DNA of 64,000 bases, taken from assembly GCF_001949145.1 (NCBI RefSeq), contig NW_019091368.1, forward strand, positions 682,029 through 746,028, written 5' to 3'. This DNA comes from Acanthaster planci (taxonomy: Eukaryota; Echinodermata; Asteroidea; Valvatida; Acanthasteridae). Below the pieces are notes generated by a model. That model did no database searches, was not told where the DNA came from, and saw only the letters and a program-made list of their open reading frames with translations. Position 1 is the first letter of the stretch; every line of letters starts with the position of its first letter. The position numbers and the translations under genes are program-made. Below are positions 47,889 through 61,300 of the stretch, piece by piece.

Positions 47889-50034
47889 CCCACACGAAAT
47901 GCTCAGCATAAGCTGAAGTCCGTATTGTATACCCCTCGCAGTCACCCCCCCAACACACACCCACACGCACCCTTCCCACCCCCTCCCCTGCATCTCTGCT
48001 TTAGGTACTTCTGCGGCCGACGACATCTGAGCTTGAACAAGTAATCTTCGTCGTTCAATCCCCGTCCTTCCCCCGGGGATTTTTGCTTCTTGACTTCACC
48101 CTAATCATAGCTCCGCGTCCTATCCTCCGAAACAGCAGCATTTGCTTAAATATGATTAAATACAACGAGAAACGCCTAATGAATCCACTCAGCCAGGCTT
48201 CTTAATGACTTCGGGGTCCTTTCAAGAATGATTGCAAAACCTAGGAATTAGCCCACTGTATGAAATGCACTTTTGCCATTTCAAATTGTTTACCGATAGG
48301 CAACTGAATTTTACTTTTATAAATATCACGTGTTTTGGTCAGTTTTGCAGCGGGCAAAATGATGTCCCTTTTCTGGAATTCCTCAGAGGAATTTTCTCTG
48401 TACATTTCCGTTTGGGTAATGTAGTGAATGCATCATTAATCGTTCTTGTTCCTCGGTTGGATGTAACATGCATTTTATTCACTTCATCTGACAAAATTAG
48501 CGTAAGTGCAAAAGTTCCGGTTGCCTTGTCCTTCCGTTGAGAATTGTTTCAGTGTACCATCAAGACATGAGAGTAACATTCAGGATTCTAAATGGAAAAG
48601 TACATGTACACCTGAATCAGGACAGCAACGACATTTACCACAACTCTGAATGGTAAATGATCACTACGACAGCATGTAGACTTTTATTTTAATGTAGTTG
48701 CAAAAGTCGTTCGTGATTAACATGGCCTTTTCGCAGCCTGTTATTCGTGTTGGACAGTTGCTGTTTCTACGGGAACATCAACAAGCGGAGAACTCCATCC
48801 TCACATTGGAATTTTAAGATGTATTGAAGAGGAAAGTGTAACACCTCGTCCATGCAATACTCACGGTTAATAAGGTTGCCCGTACGCTTTAATTATGCAA
48901 ACTCATACATTGTATTTTTGCTGAATTTCAGTTTTAATATAAGTACACTTTGGTTTTCATTATCAGGTTCAGCGCAGGGCCGAAAGTGTAATGTTGTGCT
49001 ATATAAGTCGCCATCATCACCCCATGGAGCTATGAATCGCCGGATCGACCTCCATAAATTAATCACTTTCATCCTCGTCGGCAGTGTAGACGTTTAAAGA
49101 ACACCATCAGTAGTGTTGTTACACCTGTTGTCTGGACGTCAATGTTTGATATCAAACTGTCCGCTGGCAGCAAGCTACGTCATCTAAAGCCCAACGCGAT
49201 CACAGTAGGCCTATAGTGGGCATAATTACTTGACCATACTGCTCAAGCTGAATTCGCACTTTGGTAAGTAGTAAAACTTGGAGCACATGTCAAGGCGAGA
49301 TTTTACAGGGGTCTAGACGGCCCCAATCCCGGCCAATCTTTGCCATTTTTATAACGGAAGGCATTTCCTGAGATGAGCGGCTATGCAGTTGAGGATAAAT
49401 TTTCCCCTTTTGAAAAGAGACTTTCTGAAACTGCGGTTATGAATGTCATCAAATGGGGCCATACAGCAAAGACAAACTAAAAGCCTTCCCCTGCTGGGAA
49501 AAATTCCACCAGGCTTATTTCGCCATGCGCGTGCGAGATTCATTCATCACTATGTAGTCGTCAGAATGTAAATCAAATTGTACCGATCGCACATGGCATG
49601 ATCTGATTATTTAACAATGTGTTGCGATACGGTAAGTCAAGGACACGGATCACAATTATGTTAGTGCGTCACACTGTCTTAAAGGGAAAATAGTGTTGGA
49701 AGTTTTCGAACAAACCTTCCGGCGGAGTTTCCGAGCTAAACATACCCTTCTCACCCTCGGGAAAAAGGTTACAACACGATTACAGTAAATAGTTGAATAG
49801 TTCGGTTGACTCCTGACGTGGCATTTGAAACGTGCGGCGAAACCTGTCACATTTTCGAACACTAAATACTAAGCATGAAACGACAACGGACGTGACGCCA
49901 GCAGGCATTTAAAAACGACAGGTAGGGAAAGAGACCAGGAGACGGGTTCGTGCGACCATGGACCCACCATTTCTCCATACAAAAATGTTGGTGTGGGCAG
50001 ACTTTAACCCTAACCCCCTAGGGTGTATGTAAAA

Positions 50035-50334
50035 TCATATTGAAATCGGAGGATGTGGGACTGCAACTTCTCGCATGACGTCGCAGAGCTGTCTGCCTTC
50101 CATACAATAGCGGATACACCACGCGCCAAGCATGTGGGGTAATTGTCCCAACGTCATCTCCATGCATCGCAATTTCACGCTTATAATCAACGCTGAGACG
50201 AGTTCCACCGTGCAGATGATTATGCCGTTCACTGACAGATAGCATATTTCTTCGACTTCTTCCTTAAAAGCGTCGGCGCCATCGCTTGAAAGCCTCACTT
50301 GCCGGACACATTCGTTTACATTAGCCCGGCTCAT
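50035..50334 (-). CDS. Hypothetical small membrane protein, weak
   Basis: 99 residues from the first ATG (50334); the frame is open upstream to about 50433 behind an ACACAG that could be an acceptor. One hydrophobic segment (NGIIICTVELVSALIIS) could span a membrane, preceded by an amphipathic acidic stretch with EEVEEICYL. I do not recognise a family and there is no neighbouring exon to join. It may be chance. Confidence 0.2.
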   Translation of the reverse strand: MSRANVNECVRQVRLSSDGADAFKEEVEEICYLSVNGIIICTVELVSALIISVKLRCMEMTLGQLPHMLGAWCIRYCMEGRQLCDVMREVAVPHPPISI

Positions 50335-53300
50335 TCTCAGCCCACCGAAGAAAAATGTCGCCCAGATATTTTTTCCTGTCGTGCCATCCGACTCCGGAAA
50401 AAACAGCGTGGGGCCTAATATAGCGGAGGGCAAATCTGTGTTGAAATCATTACGTCTTCTTCATTCGCGCACCTGAAGATGTCAGGTTCGGAGATTTATC
50501 CAGGTTTTCACGATACCAAGACAGCGCTGAAGCTCTTCGTGCGACATTCACGCATACTGCAGTAGCAATTATCGTGGGACTTCGCGATTAAGTCGCTTTA
50601 GTCGGGCAGTCGAACTTAGTCAGAATGAAAGCAAATCATTTAGACAGGATCACGTCTGGATCACTTAAAGCATTCTTGTTTGCTTCAGGGATATTCGTTT
50701 TGGTTTTGCTTTCACTTTGAGACTGTAACCACTTTAAAAACTTTTCTATATATTCCCTAATTGACTTAACATGCCTGATACATCCTTCTGACTTTTTGTT
50801 CGGTTTTACAGCGGATATCCGGTTTTTAACAGCCGGAGAGGAGTTTCAAAAATATTCAGGGTACACTTAACGTGCAACTCAAGTGATTTCCATACTATGT
50901 GCAAACTTCATTATACTTACTGAAGTTTTTGTTGACAAGTGAGTTCTTAAAACTTGTCCTGTGTATATGGAAACAAAAGTCATCAACTTCTTTTCGGATA
51001 AACAGCATGATATTTGACAAATAGGGGATTTGTCGTGGCCAAGTTTTGGTGGGACTCGAGCTGTATCCGATCGGTCGGTGATGGAGCCGCGCTATTCGAT
51101 GCGAAACCTTTGTACATGTATAATGAATGCCAGGTTACGTTAGAGATATCGTCACTCTACGAAAACTGACGGACTCCCAGACCGGGTTGACTGGTTGAGC
51201 AATGAAAAATCACAAAAGAACAGTGTGAGTTCAGAATCCACAATGACTGTGTTTGAGTTTAAATGTCATTCCAACCTTAATTTTCATTAGACATCGAAGG
51301 ACAGCGCCACTTTCGTGCCATAACCTGCAACTCACCGGGTCACCAGTATTGTCCCATTTTCCCCTCATAGCCGTTTTATGACGGACGGCTGATTCTAACC
51401 AATCAAGATACCTGATCATACCAATGTCTGTTCTCGACTCAATCCGTGCCGACAAAATAAAGGGTGGGGACGACCACAATCGGAAATCCAAACAGTGATA
51501 GTAAATCAGAAGACATGATTAATTGGCTGCACACAGGAAAAACTGGAAAGGTCCATAGTGCATTAGTAACCTTCTGCATTTTTTTCTTTTACACCAAGAA
51601 GTGTGGGCACGATCCTTACTTGCCCACCGTGAAAAAGTGTGTGAGTGCTATAATTGTTACGTTCTCAGCACCGCCTTGTACCCAAAAATTTACGCCCCTG
51701 CCCGTGTACTATTAACAAGTTGTGGTATCGAAGAGGGAGTTTATTTCTCGGTGTATGTCTACTTTTATTCTATTTGTAAAGACACTATTTCAATAAGTGG
51801 ATGGTGCATGAGCAGTATTCCTTTTTAGTTCTGCCTGATGTATGCCGTCAGCCAATCAAAATGGTTTAAACAGGGGTCAAGTAGGCCTAATTGGCTGCCG
51901 ATGGGGGCTTCAACCAATAAGATAATACCAGTCGTCCGCCAAACAGAGCCACGTCTGGTCTTGATCAAGCACGTGGTTCCCAAGTCCCGTACTATAAAGT
52001 CATCATTACTAGCCTGAACCAGAAAGACAGGTAAGACTCAAGGGATGACATCTCCCGAATAACGGTGATTCATCAGATTCTTTCCGTTGTCTCAGTGTGA
52101 AGAATTTCCAAATCGGGAACAAAAATTGCCTGGTTATTGAGAATGGGGTCCAACCGAAGTGGATTGTTTACAAAATTATGATCAATCAAACAATTAGTGT
52201 CACCGTGTCTTAATTTAAATGTCTATTGAATGTATACGTCCATATATCGTAAGGCAGGGTTAAACACACCACAAAAACCACACGCACGAAGCTTGACAGT
52301 CCCTAGTGACCTACTCTGTCTCGAATTAATTCGTTTCCTCTCACTGAAAACACACAGTGACCTCAGTTTGTCCATGGAGCAATAAGAAAACGCTCCTCCG
52401 TGGTTTGTCCAACTCGTGACCTGCAACCATTTATCTTGCGAGGTAGGGCCATGCTGATATACTCAGCTTTGTCTCGCAGCTCACGTAAACATTGGGAAGG
52501 AGAACATAAGTACACCAGATAATACTCAAGAGAAAATGAACACATGGTTTAAACGAACGCTAAATCTGTGATCGGTCCTTTCTCCTTCTTTTCATATGGC
52601 TCCTGCACGGATAAATTGCAGGGGAACAGTCCAGAAACATGCATCAGGATACTCGCTGAGTTCACGATAACTAAAGTGCATGTGATTTTGTTCATTATGT
52701 ATCAAAGACCTCGGTTACACAGTTTACACAGTTTATTGTGAACTCGGCACCATACTGAGGCAGGACCCCGGTTTCATGTTCATGCGTCATTGCTGTGACA
52801 CAAGCAGCAGATAAACAGGTACACATTGCAATCATCAGGTCTCTATAGCTAAGTTTTATGCGTGTACGACAAAACAATCTGCAGGCATCATAAATTGTAA
52901 TGCACCATTGTGCAAAACAAGATTCAGTTTGTGCCTGAAGCTTCAAATTATTCATTCCATCTGAGCGCAAAAAAAAGCAACTATTGAACGACGACTGTAT
53001 GGGAATTTGTTACTTGCAGGCTCGTAGAGAGCACTTCCCGCACTGTATACTTGATTAACTTTGCCGTTGAATAGTGAAGCTTGACAAAACACTCCCTTTC
53101 CGGCATCATGGAAAGAATAATTACCTAAGCAACTGCTGAACATCCATCCACTGAATCGAGGCCCGGTTATCAAATATGCTTCCAGGGATTACTCAGAAAT
53201 CCAAATGCGTATAAAAGCTGGGTTTTTTTCCAAATTCATGATCTGAGCTCTAGTTCAGACTTACAAAATATAAACCTTACCTCCATCGGTGCATACGTAA

Positions 53301-53580
53301 ATTCCTATTTGAAATTGGAGGATTGAGGACTGTTGGGGTTAATGCAACACTTGCCTTTTTGGTGGTAAGATTACGAATCTCCAGTGATGTCAAACCCTCC
53401 ACTAGTAATTATATGATCCACAGTTCAGTCGGAGTTACATAAATTTTTTGCTTGGTATATTGAGCGAAGCCTTCTCTTCTCACAAATTTTAAAGTGATTT
53501 TTTTTTCTACAACGATGCCCTTTAGATTGTATCGTCAACAAAACACACAGACTGAAAGCACGCAAAATCTAGGACCTTCA

Positions 53581-54282
53581 TTACTCAGCCTTCATATTGT
53601 CTTTGCGCCCTGTTCCGGGGGCTCTTACTTTACCATTTTGTGTCGAATAATCGGGAAAATTGCAATACTTTTTAAGCAAATGTTGAACCCATTCCGTGAC
53701 CTTCTGCCACGCCATGCAGCAGTGGGCCCGAACTCGTTCGCACAAGTCGATGAACCTGAAGGCAAAACCGTACCTCTCCATCAGTTCCTGGTGCTGGATT
53801 TGCCGGCACATCTCGGTCATGAGGAGGTCAGCGGTGACCAAGTCCTTGGCCAGGTCCAAGGGTGATTCTCCGGCCAGCGTCCTCGTCCACAGGTCGGCCC
53901 CGAAAATGATGAGCAAGCTGGCAATGTTGCGGAGTCCGCAGGCGGAGGCGGTGTGAAGCGGGGAGTAGCCATGCACGTCCTGGACGTTGGCGTTGGCCCC
54001 CTGGCACAGTAACAACTTGACGGTGTCCAGGTTGCGGTTCAGGACACCCTGGTGGAGGGCGGTCAGCCCGACGTGACTGCAGGAGTCCAGGTCGAGCTTA
54101 GCCCCGTGCTGGTTCAAAATCTTGGCCAGCTCGGCGTTGTCCTGCTGCTGAACAGCCGACTGGAGGCGGACATCGGGTGGGAAGGTGATATGGCGGCAGG
54201 TCATGAGTTCCAGATCCTCGTCTTCTTCCAAGTCGAGGGAGGGACTAGGGTAGGTGCGATATCTGACTCGGCGCCGCTGCAT
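53581..54282 (-). CDS. PPP1R27: PPP1R27-like ankyrin-repeat protein
   Basis: Intronless 233-residue ORF from ATG 54282; the frame extends 51 bases upstream but has only GTG there. After a basic/acidic leader comes RHITFPPDV (residues 30-38), matching the RVxF-type protein phosphatase 1 docking motif ([RK]-x-[VI]-x-F) that in PPP1R27 also sits just before the ankyrin repeats. Ankyrin repeats follow at about 38-68, 71-102 (GLTALHQGVLNRN, VKLLLCQGANAN) and 104-135 (GYSPLHTASACG, LIIFGADLW), plus a partial fourth (GESPLDLA). PPP1R27/DYSFIP1 is a small PP1-inhibiting and dysferlin-interacting protein of about 154 residues. This one has a longer C-terminus (ERVRAHCCMAWQKV and a basic end). Orthology is likely but other PP1-targeting ankyrin proteins are possible. 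Confidence 0.75.
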   Translation of the reverse strand: MQRRRVRYRTYPSPSLDLEEDEDLELMTCRHITFPPDVRLQSAVQQQDNAELAKILNQHGAKLDLDSCSHVGLTALHQGVLNRNLDTVKLLLCQGANANVQDVHGYSPLHTASACGLRNIASLLIIFGADLWTRTLAGESPLDLAKDLVTADLLMTEMCRQIQHQELMERYGFAFRFIDLCERVRAHCCMAWQKVTEWVQHLLKKYCNFPDYSTQNGKVRAPGTGRKDNMKAE

Positions 54283-57200
54283 CACTCTACTAGCCTCTTT
54301 ACATGATCGGAAATACTCGTTAAATAGTATCACGTTCCTACCCGTTTCCCGCCAGCGCCAGCGGGCTCCTATCGGTACGTCATATTGACAGAACGCCTCA
54401 CAGTAATTCCTGTGTCTTCAGCGCTGTACTAAACTACTCCATGTATACACCCATGAGCCAGTTGCACTGCGATTTATGTTTTTTTTTTCAAGACAGAAAC
54501 TGTATGGGCCTATTAGAACGGAATTAACTGGAAGTTCACTCCAGTAATAGACAATCCATCTGCACACCAATATGAAATACGAATCCTTCGTGATCACGAG
54601 CTTAGACAGTTCTGGTTGTAGAGCGCATTACATGCTGGTATTTACGAAGGAAGCACGCGTAAATTAATGTGAATAGTCTACGGGCCCTGCTGGCGATGGT
54701 TGGCAAGTCAGCCACGGTACTACACTGCAGTAAACACGTGAGCTAATACACCGTACTCAACTTACAGTTCGGTTTCAGGCTTGGTAGCATTTTACACGAG
54801 TAGGCTACAGCTCAGGCAAAGGACTAACTCCAACCGGCGAGAAAACTCTTGTCTATTCCCAGGAGGGTGACCTGACTGTGACACGCGCTCGTATCGCTTC
54901 CAGGCTAGATGTTTTCTTTTTCCTATTATTGACGATTCTGGTAGCAAATTTCGATGGGCTTGAGTACGTATGGTGCTTACGCGGAGCAGCTCCGTGTGGG
55001 ATCCTTGTTAGCTCCTCGGAAGAAGAAGGAATATTTTTCTTAACCCTTTGGAGTCGTGAGTTTACTTCTGTAATACGAGCTGTAAATGAAGTTGTTTAAT
55101 ACCTGGTTACAGACGAAATTATCATGTGGTATCGTTCGTCATGGAATATCCATACTTCGCTTCTGTTTTGTGCGGCAAGTACTTCCTTATTGTCATGTGC
55201 AGGTATAAGCTGCAGGCATCAAGCCTGCTTAAACATATTATCAGCGAATTCACTCAATGGCATCTGTATTTTCCAACTGTAGATTATTGCCTTTTTGATA
55301 ACAGGCCATGCGTGCAGTGTGACAGCATTTTTCATTGGCGATGTTGACGATAGGTGCAATCACAAACTGCTGCATGGGCCCTCCTCGCTCCAAAATCTGT
55401 TCTCGCCGTGTCTGGTCAGTTGAGTTGTTCATCCTCGTTTGTCCACAAGGCCCCCAGTACAGGCCCTTTATGACCGCCAACACTGGACAGAAGATTCAGG
55501 GAAGCAGATCTTGTGTTTCCTGTCCAGTCTTTATGCGCGCAGTGAGTCCCCTGACAATGATGATACATTACTCAGCCGGATTCCAATTTTCATAATCAAC
55601 TGCTGGGCTGTATCCTTCCTGTATCCGTCCTCAGTTAATTAAACGATTTCCAACAACCGATTTCGCTGGTAATGCTGTTAGACACAAACTGAGGCGGACT
55701 GCAAAGTAAATCCAAGCAGCTGGTGTGTAACCAACGAGAGCTTGTGCACACAACTCACCCGTCTGCACACATGGCAAGTGACGGTCTACCAATGGCGTGG
55801 CTATGGTGAAATTTGGGGGGGGGCATCTGGGGATGCACGCTTTTTCAAGGTGTACTGAAGGCTACATGCATTGTGGATACACATACGCATGATACAAAAT
55901 TTCGAATGGAGAGACATCTGGAGGGGCGTGGATTTCCGTGGGGGGCACAGTAGGTCACTGGAATTTACTGATAGATGACCGTATGAATTTACTAAGCACT
56001 ACTTCAATTATTTTCCTCTCTCTCATTTATCGTGAAGCGCGACGGGAAACGTAAGAACGTCTAGGGGACGTACCTCAAGTGCTGCTGGGCAGGTCGGTCT
56101 AGAGGCCCGCCGAGGTCTACTCTACGCGTCGGTGACCTGCCTCCGCACATTGTTCAGACCCTTCAAGTACGAGGAGAGCGTGTTTCAAGTGGCTGCCTAC
56201 TAATAACCTTCTGCCGTGAGGGATGGATAAGGAGGCCTAGAACTGACCCTAACGATTTATTGTGTTTTTCTTCACCGCGAGAAGGAATGGGCGGGACCGT
56301 TTTTGAGAGCGCCTTTTTGTTTTAAATTCCCGTGGAAGTTGAAAAATACATGCATGTATGTAAACATGTGATTTTACCTTGCATATTAAACTGAATTTGA
56401 ATTAAATATAATAAATTCACTGAATTCCACTGAATTAGCATTTTTTCGGTTATTAGTTGCAAACAACTTCAAAACCATTGAAAATTATCACTTCGAATTG
56501 AATAAGATTAATACAAGTTCATATATTCCTTTCTGGCATCTTTTTGGATCTGTTCAAGGTTTAGATCTTGTGCTATGAACCCCTTTTGAATTTACATCCT
56601 TCAAATACAAGGAGACACATTTTTATCCATAAAAATCTCATGCTATACAAGTTAAATTTGTCTCCTGAAGACGGACAGAGTACACTGTTCGAAAGGTCGA
56701 GTTATTCCCCGGTTCTTCTTAGAACCACACAGACTCAAGAAAGAGATTGATACATGGTGCAACCGCAATCACTTTACTCTTCTAGTTACTTTCACCATGA
56801 AAACCTTCAAGTCTTAAAGTTGTAGTTCTTTAGAAAACAAATTCACAGTTTAGTGTTCCGAATCCTGCCTTGCTTAACAAATAAATGAAAGGATCGCATT
56901 TTGCTGTCATTTAATGTCACCACAAAATTTATTGATGAAGGTAAAAAGGTAAAAAAAAAAAGGTTTAAAAAGTAATCTTAAAAAGTCAGTAAAAATGTGA
57001 AATTGAAGTGACAGAAATTTCACTCGTCATTCCATGAACAGCTGGACGAAACAACAAAACTTGGGAAACGACTGTCCGTCCGCGTCAGTTTTCTCTATCT
57101 CATTACCATAATTGTTTCGATCTTTGACAACCAATTAGCAACCTTGAGATGTTTCTGCGATCACTGACGAAGTTACCGACAGAGCGCGATGCTTGACCCT

Positions 57201-58375
57201 AAGGTCAATTGGCCGTTGACAGAAGTGTCGGCCGGAATCTACCGCTATGTAGGTTGATTACTTATCTGTTCAAATAAATATAGTATTCATACTGATTCTT
57301 GAGATTCTTGAAAATGTCAGGTTAATTGAAAAAATATTCAACACAGCATTTTTCACAAATTGTGTCGACGCTAGATGGCGCTGTGCGATCCGTAAGTGCA
57401 TAATCACGGACGTATACAAAAGTAAATCTGGACTCCGAATGTCCGTAATCAGCTTATAGAGATCATTGAATCCACTAGCGGCCATTTAAGGGCCGCTTCA
57501 AACGTCGAATTTTTGCCGTGTCTAATTCAAATTTTGAGTCAAATGCCCGCTTTTGTTCTCCCTGGCGTCAATAGAAGCGAACCAACTCGCGCATTTGTAT
57601 TCGGCTCGGTAAAATGGCCGCTGGTTGGCTTCTATTTCATATTATGCATACAAAGGCGTTGCAAGTCCAGATGTTTATATATATATATACGTCCGTGGAC
57701 ATAATATGAAGGCTTAGCATGGGGTTACACGCCTTTGGCTTTTGGAAAAGGGTACAGGACAGGACCAACGCGTCATAGTATGTCACACAAGATTTAACCC
57801 CAAAGACGCCCAAATCAAGAGGTTATTTCTATTTCTATAACCTCGGTAAATGAGAAACCGTTTCATTGGACAGAATGCCGGTGACTTTATTGTATACTGT
57901 TTCCTAGAAAAGACAAAAGAAAACTTTCGGGATGTGGCACAAGACAAGGTGCTGTATACGATGGGAGATACTCAGCGATACTGGGGAATCCTCAAAACAT
58001 AAAAAAGCCCCAAAACTCAGAAAGGATCTCTGAATACCTTGTCTGACCAAAAAGTTGGATCGAGCGTAGCGCAGACAGGGAAGGTCTTAGCAGCACAAAA
58101 GCAGTGCACACAAGCGATGATAAGTAGTTCACGCAAGCGTAGTGCGCGTAAGACAATTGATCGCACTGTGACGTTTGCAGTGTGTCATGGCGCGTTTCTT
58201 TGGTTTCCACATGCAAATCAGTGTTTGTTTTTAGTGTTCATAATACTTAGTGTTACAACGCTATACGTTCAGACTCCATATGGATAATTTGTGATCAAGT
58301 TGTCAAGCGAAGCACTCCCAATCTTAAGAGATTTTTCTGCAGGCCTACTGAAAAAAGACAGTCTTTTCGGAAGTA
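54283..58375. other. Intergenic region, no gene seen
   Basis: AT-rich, with scattered homopolymers (e.g. gggggggg near 55815), a short (TA)n tract near 57676-57690 and a possible MITE-like end at 57488 (gggccgcttcaaacg). A pyrimidine-rich TTTTTCTGCAG near 58331-58341 could be the acceptor of a 5' UTR exon for the gene at 58376. Confidence 0.6.
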
Positions 58376-61300
58376 ATGAATTCCGTTGTTCGCAAGTTGT
58401 TTCGCTTACTCGTAGTCATCGTAGCATGGTACAGCAGTCTGCATCTATCTGGCTGCGTGCTCAGAGAGGCCCCTAGAACTCCGACTCACCCACCAACCAT
58501 CGTAACATTTCGGCTGCCAGATGGCATCCCCGCCAGTGACGCCACCGATGACTACCTTATCGATTATGAGAAGTTCGAGTTCCACCAAGGATTCTCGTCT
58601 ACAAGGGCGGATTGTATTCGCCCCTTCGACCCAGTGTCGTCAACAAGTAACCAGCAACCCACCACTGACCAGCTCCAGGACGTCATTTGTGATGCCCCTC
58701 AGTTGCTGAATGTCTATTTGATGGATTCTGATGTTCAAGCAGAGGTGATCAACCCACTTACTTGGTGTCTGGTCACAGTGGCTTTCATTGGGATTGCTTC
58801 TTGGGCGTTCTCGCCGCATTCCCACCGACAGGTGAGCCGCCCGCACGGAGACTTCAAGATTCATAAACCGTCTCGCTACGTTCTTCGAAGTTCTCCAAAA
58901 TCCGCATCTCTGCAGCCACACGTGCTACGCCACCGTGTGGCCTACCTAATGATGTCCCTCGTCTCTGGGGCATCTCTTGGCATCTGGTGGATCTACAACT
59001 GCCCCTCCATCAACCCATATCAGTTTGGTGCCTCATATCTGAACTTGTGGACAGCTCCTCCTCTGACCCTTGCTGATTCTGTCTTGGAACAAGCTCTCGA
59101 GATTTCAGACCGACTGAGATCGATAGCCATCTCCGAAGGCTTTTTCTACTTTGTTGCCGCTGTCGTTCTGTGCTTCTGTTACCTGCTGGTTTTTGTTTCC
59201 TTGTCTCTTCTTCTGCAACCGCCAAAACGTAGATACCAACTCACCACATCCAGGTAAATAAAACTATTTCAGACACAGGCTTGCTTTGCAATGAAGCTTT
59301 TCGCGATTGGTTACAATATCAGGAATTTTGTCAATGTTGTAAATGTCCTGCAAATCCATTCTGAAAAAAAAGAAATTGTACTTCTGTGACAGAGCCAAGT
59401 GTCGAGTGAAGTGGACTGGGTTGACGTTCATGGAGATAGCCACCTCTGCAGGCCGGGGCATGGGAGCTACCCTGACACATGCTTGCCATGGTATTTTGGT
59501 TCTTCTTACCTCTTGGACAAAGTTCTTCTCTGGCAAACCTGTCTCAAAGGTTGCACTTGCACCTATCATCATAGGTAAATGTACCGCAAAACCGATGATT
59601 TTAAAAAATCGAAAAACAAAATTGCTCAAAACTGTTCTATCAACGATTTACTCCACATGTATTTGAAATGTTTGGCCTTTTTGGTTAAGTTGTTACCGAT
59701 AAAAAAGAAATGAAAAATTTGCATTGGGAACGCCCAACATAATAAAAACTTTTCTCCTTTCATGGGTAAAATAATGGGTTATTGGTACTGGTTAATGTAT
59801 GTTAGTGAGTATTTTAAAATAATTGGTCATTTATTACGTAAAATAATGATGTTGAGCACCCTAATTGGCCAGGGGTAGATGTCCATTTTAAAGACATTTC
59901 TTCTTATTAATTAGATCTTATGATTATTTGAAAGGGTAATAGAGAACCTGCTGAGCTAGCACTTTTTACCAAAAATCAGTCAACCTGTTTAAGTTTTTTA
60001 ATCGTTTTAGAGAAATTAGGCAATTAAATCAATTTATACTTAGACTAGCGATGGGAAACTGGAAAAACACTTCTCACACTTACCCTATACCGGTGACTTT
60101 TGTCGACAGAAATTGAGCATAGCATAACTGATTATTGCTCTGTCGTATTTCCAACTTCAGATGTTGGACGCCAAGATAGATCCACACACAAACCTAACAA
60201 CGACAGCAAGAATGAACTCGTGGAGAAAACACAAGACCAGAAATTTCTACTCCCGAAAGACGATGCGTTGGTGTACAATACACAAATCGACCCACACGTG
60301 GAACATGCCAACAACGACGGAACAGAAAACAAAGCTACTGTCAAAGTCTCCTCAAAGAAAGTATCACCAAAACCAAGGGGTGATGCATTCTGTCAACCAA
60401 ATGAGACTAGGGCAGCCAAACAGAGCAAGGGACTTACGGAATCATCAAACCATCAGCCCGAGGATCAGATACTGGCTGAGAAGTTGGATCTGCAACATTC
60501 GGAGCTTCTGGGACATTCTGGTGATCACACAGTTGATCGTCATAACCAGCAAGCCGTGAAAGACATTGAAAAACAGACTGTTAGACAGAAGCCTGTAACT
60601 ATTCTGACCACAGGAAACTCTGCTAATATTACCGAAGAGGACTGTGTAAGAGTTAAGGAGTCTACCACACCGAGTGCAGAGGCTCCTACTCAGGCCATAG
60701 ATCCCGAATTTCTGGGAAAGTCATTTGAGGAGATCTCAGACAGTCGACGGGAAGACAACAGATCCCAGCTAAGTTGGTCCTACAAACTTCAACATCAAGC
60801 TTCAACCGAACCGAATATCAACTGTCATCTAGAAATCAAAGGTCCCGGACAATTGAAGAGGACAGAACAAGAAGAAACCAAGCAAGCACTGGGAACTCAA
60901 CTCCAGCTGGACGGCCAGAACATCAGAGATGACGGTCACAAACAACCTGGTTCACCCAGAAAGTCACTGTTCCAGAGGACAGCTGAAGTCCAACTGCGCA
61001 TACAAGCTAGCCGTGAGGGACGAATAGATCAACAGCGGCAAAAACAACTCCAGCTAAAGAAGGTTGGAAATGAAAGTCAGAAAAAATCTAAAAAGCAAGA
61101 GGATCTTCATAGGCAAGCTGGAGTGTGCGAACAGGCACATTTAAACCGTCAAGATCTGAACATATCGGGATGTTTCCGCTTCAATGCCTGGAGCCATCCC
61201 GAGCTTCCCACGTTGGACAACTTCGTCACGTTTTATGCAGAACAAAAACGAAAGGAGAAGGCGGTCCAGTCTCAATCAAGTCCTGAAGCGAATAATGAGA

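Larger units (their letters stand above)
44991..53580. other. Gene-poor interval
   Basis: No recognised gene. It contains the 3' flank of peripherin-like copy 2, a possible hAT-type end (cagtggcgcaaccgggg near 45902), dispersed repeat copy 2, a C/A-rich tract near 47940-47992, and the weak ORF at 50035. Near 51850-52035 lies a CCAAT, CACGTG, TATAAA cluster followed by a CAG|GTAAGA donor. Confidence 0.6.

Noticed and set aside
48232-48540. 102-residue plus frame
   Set aside because: Phe/Ile-rich translation of AT-rich DNA, no domain, no neighbouring exon.
60161-60559. 132-residue plus frame overlapping exon 3 of the 58376 gene
   Set aside because: Alternative frame of a Gln/Lys-rich exon; the longer frame splices in phase on both sides.
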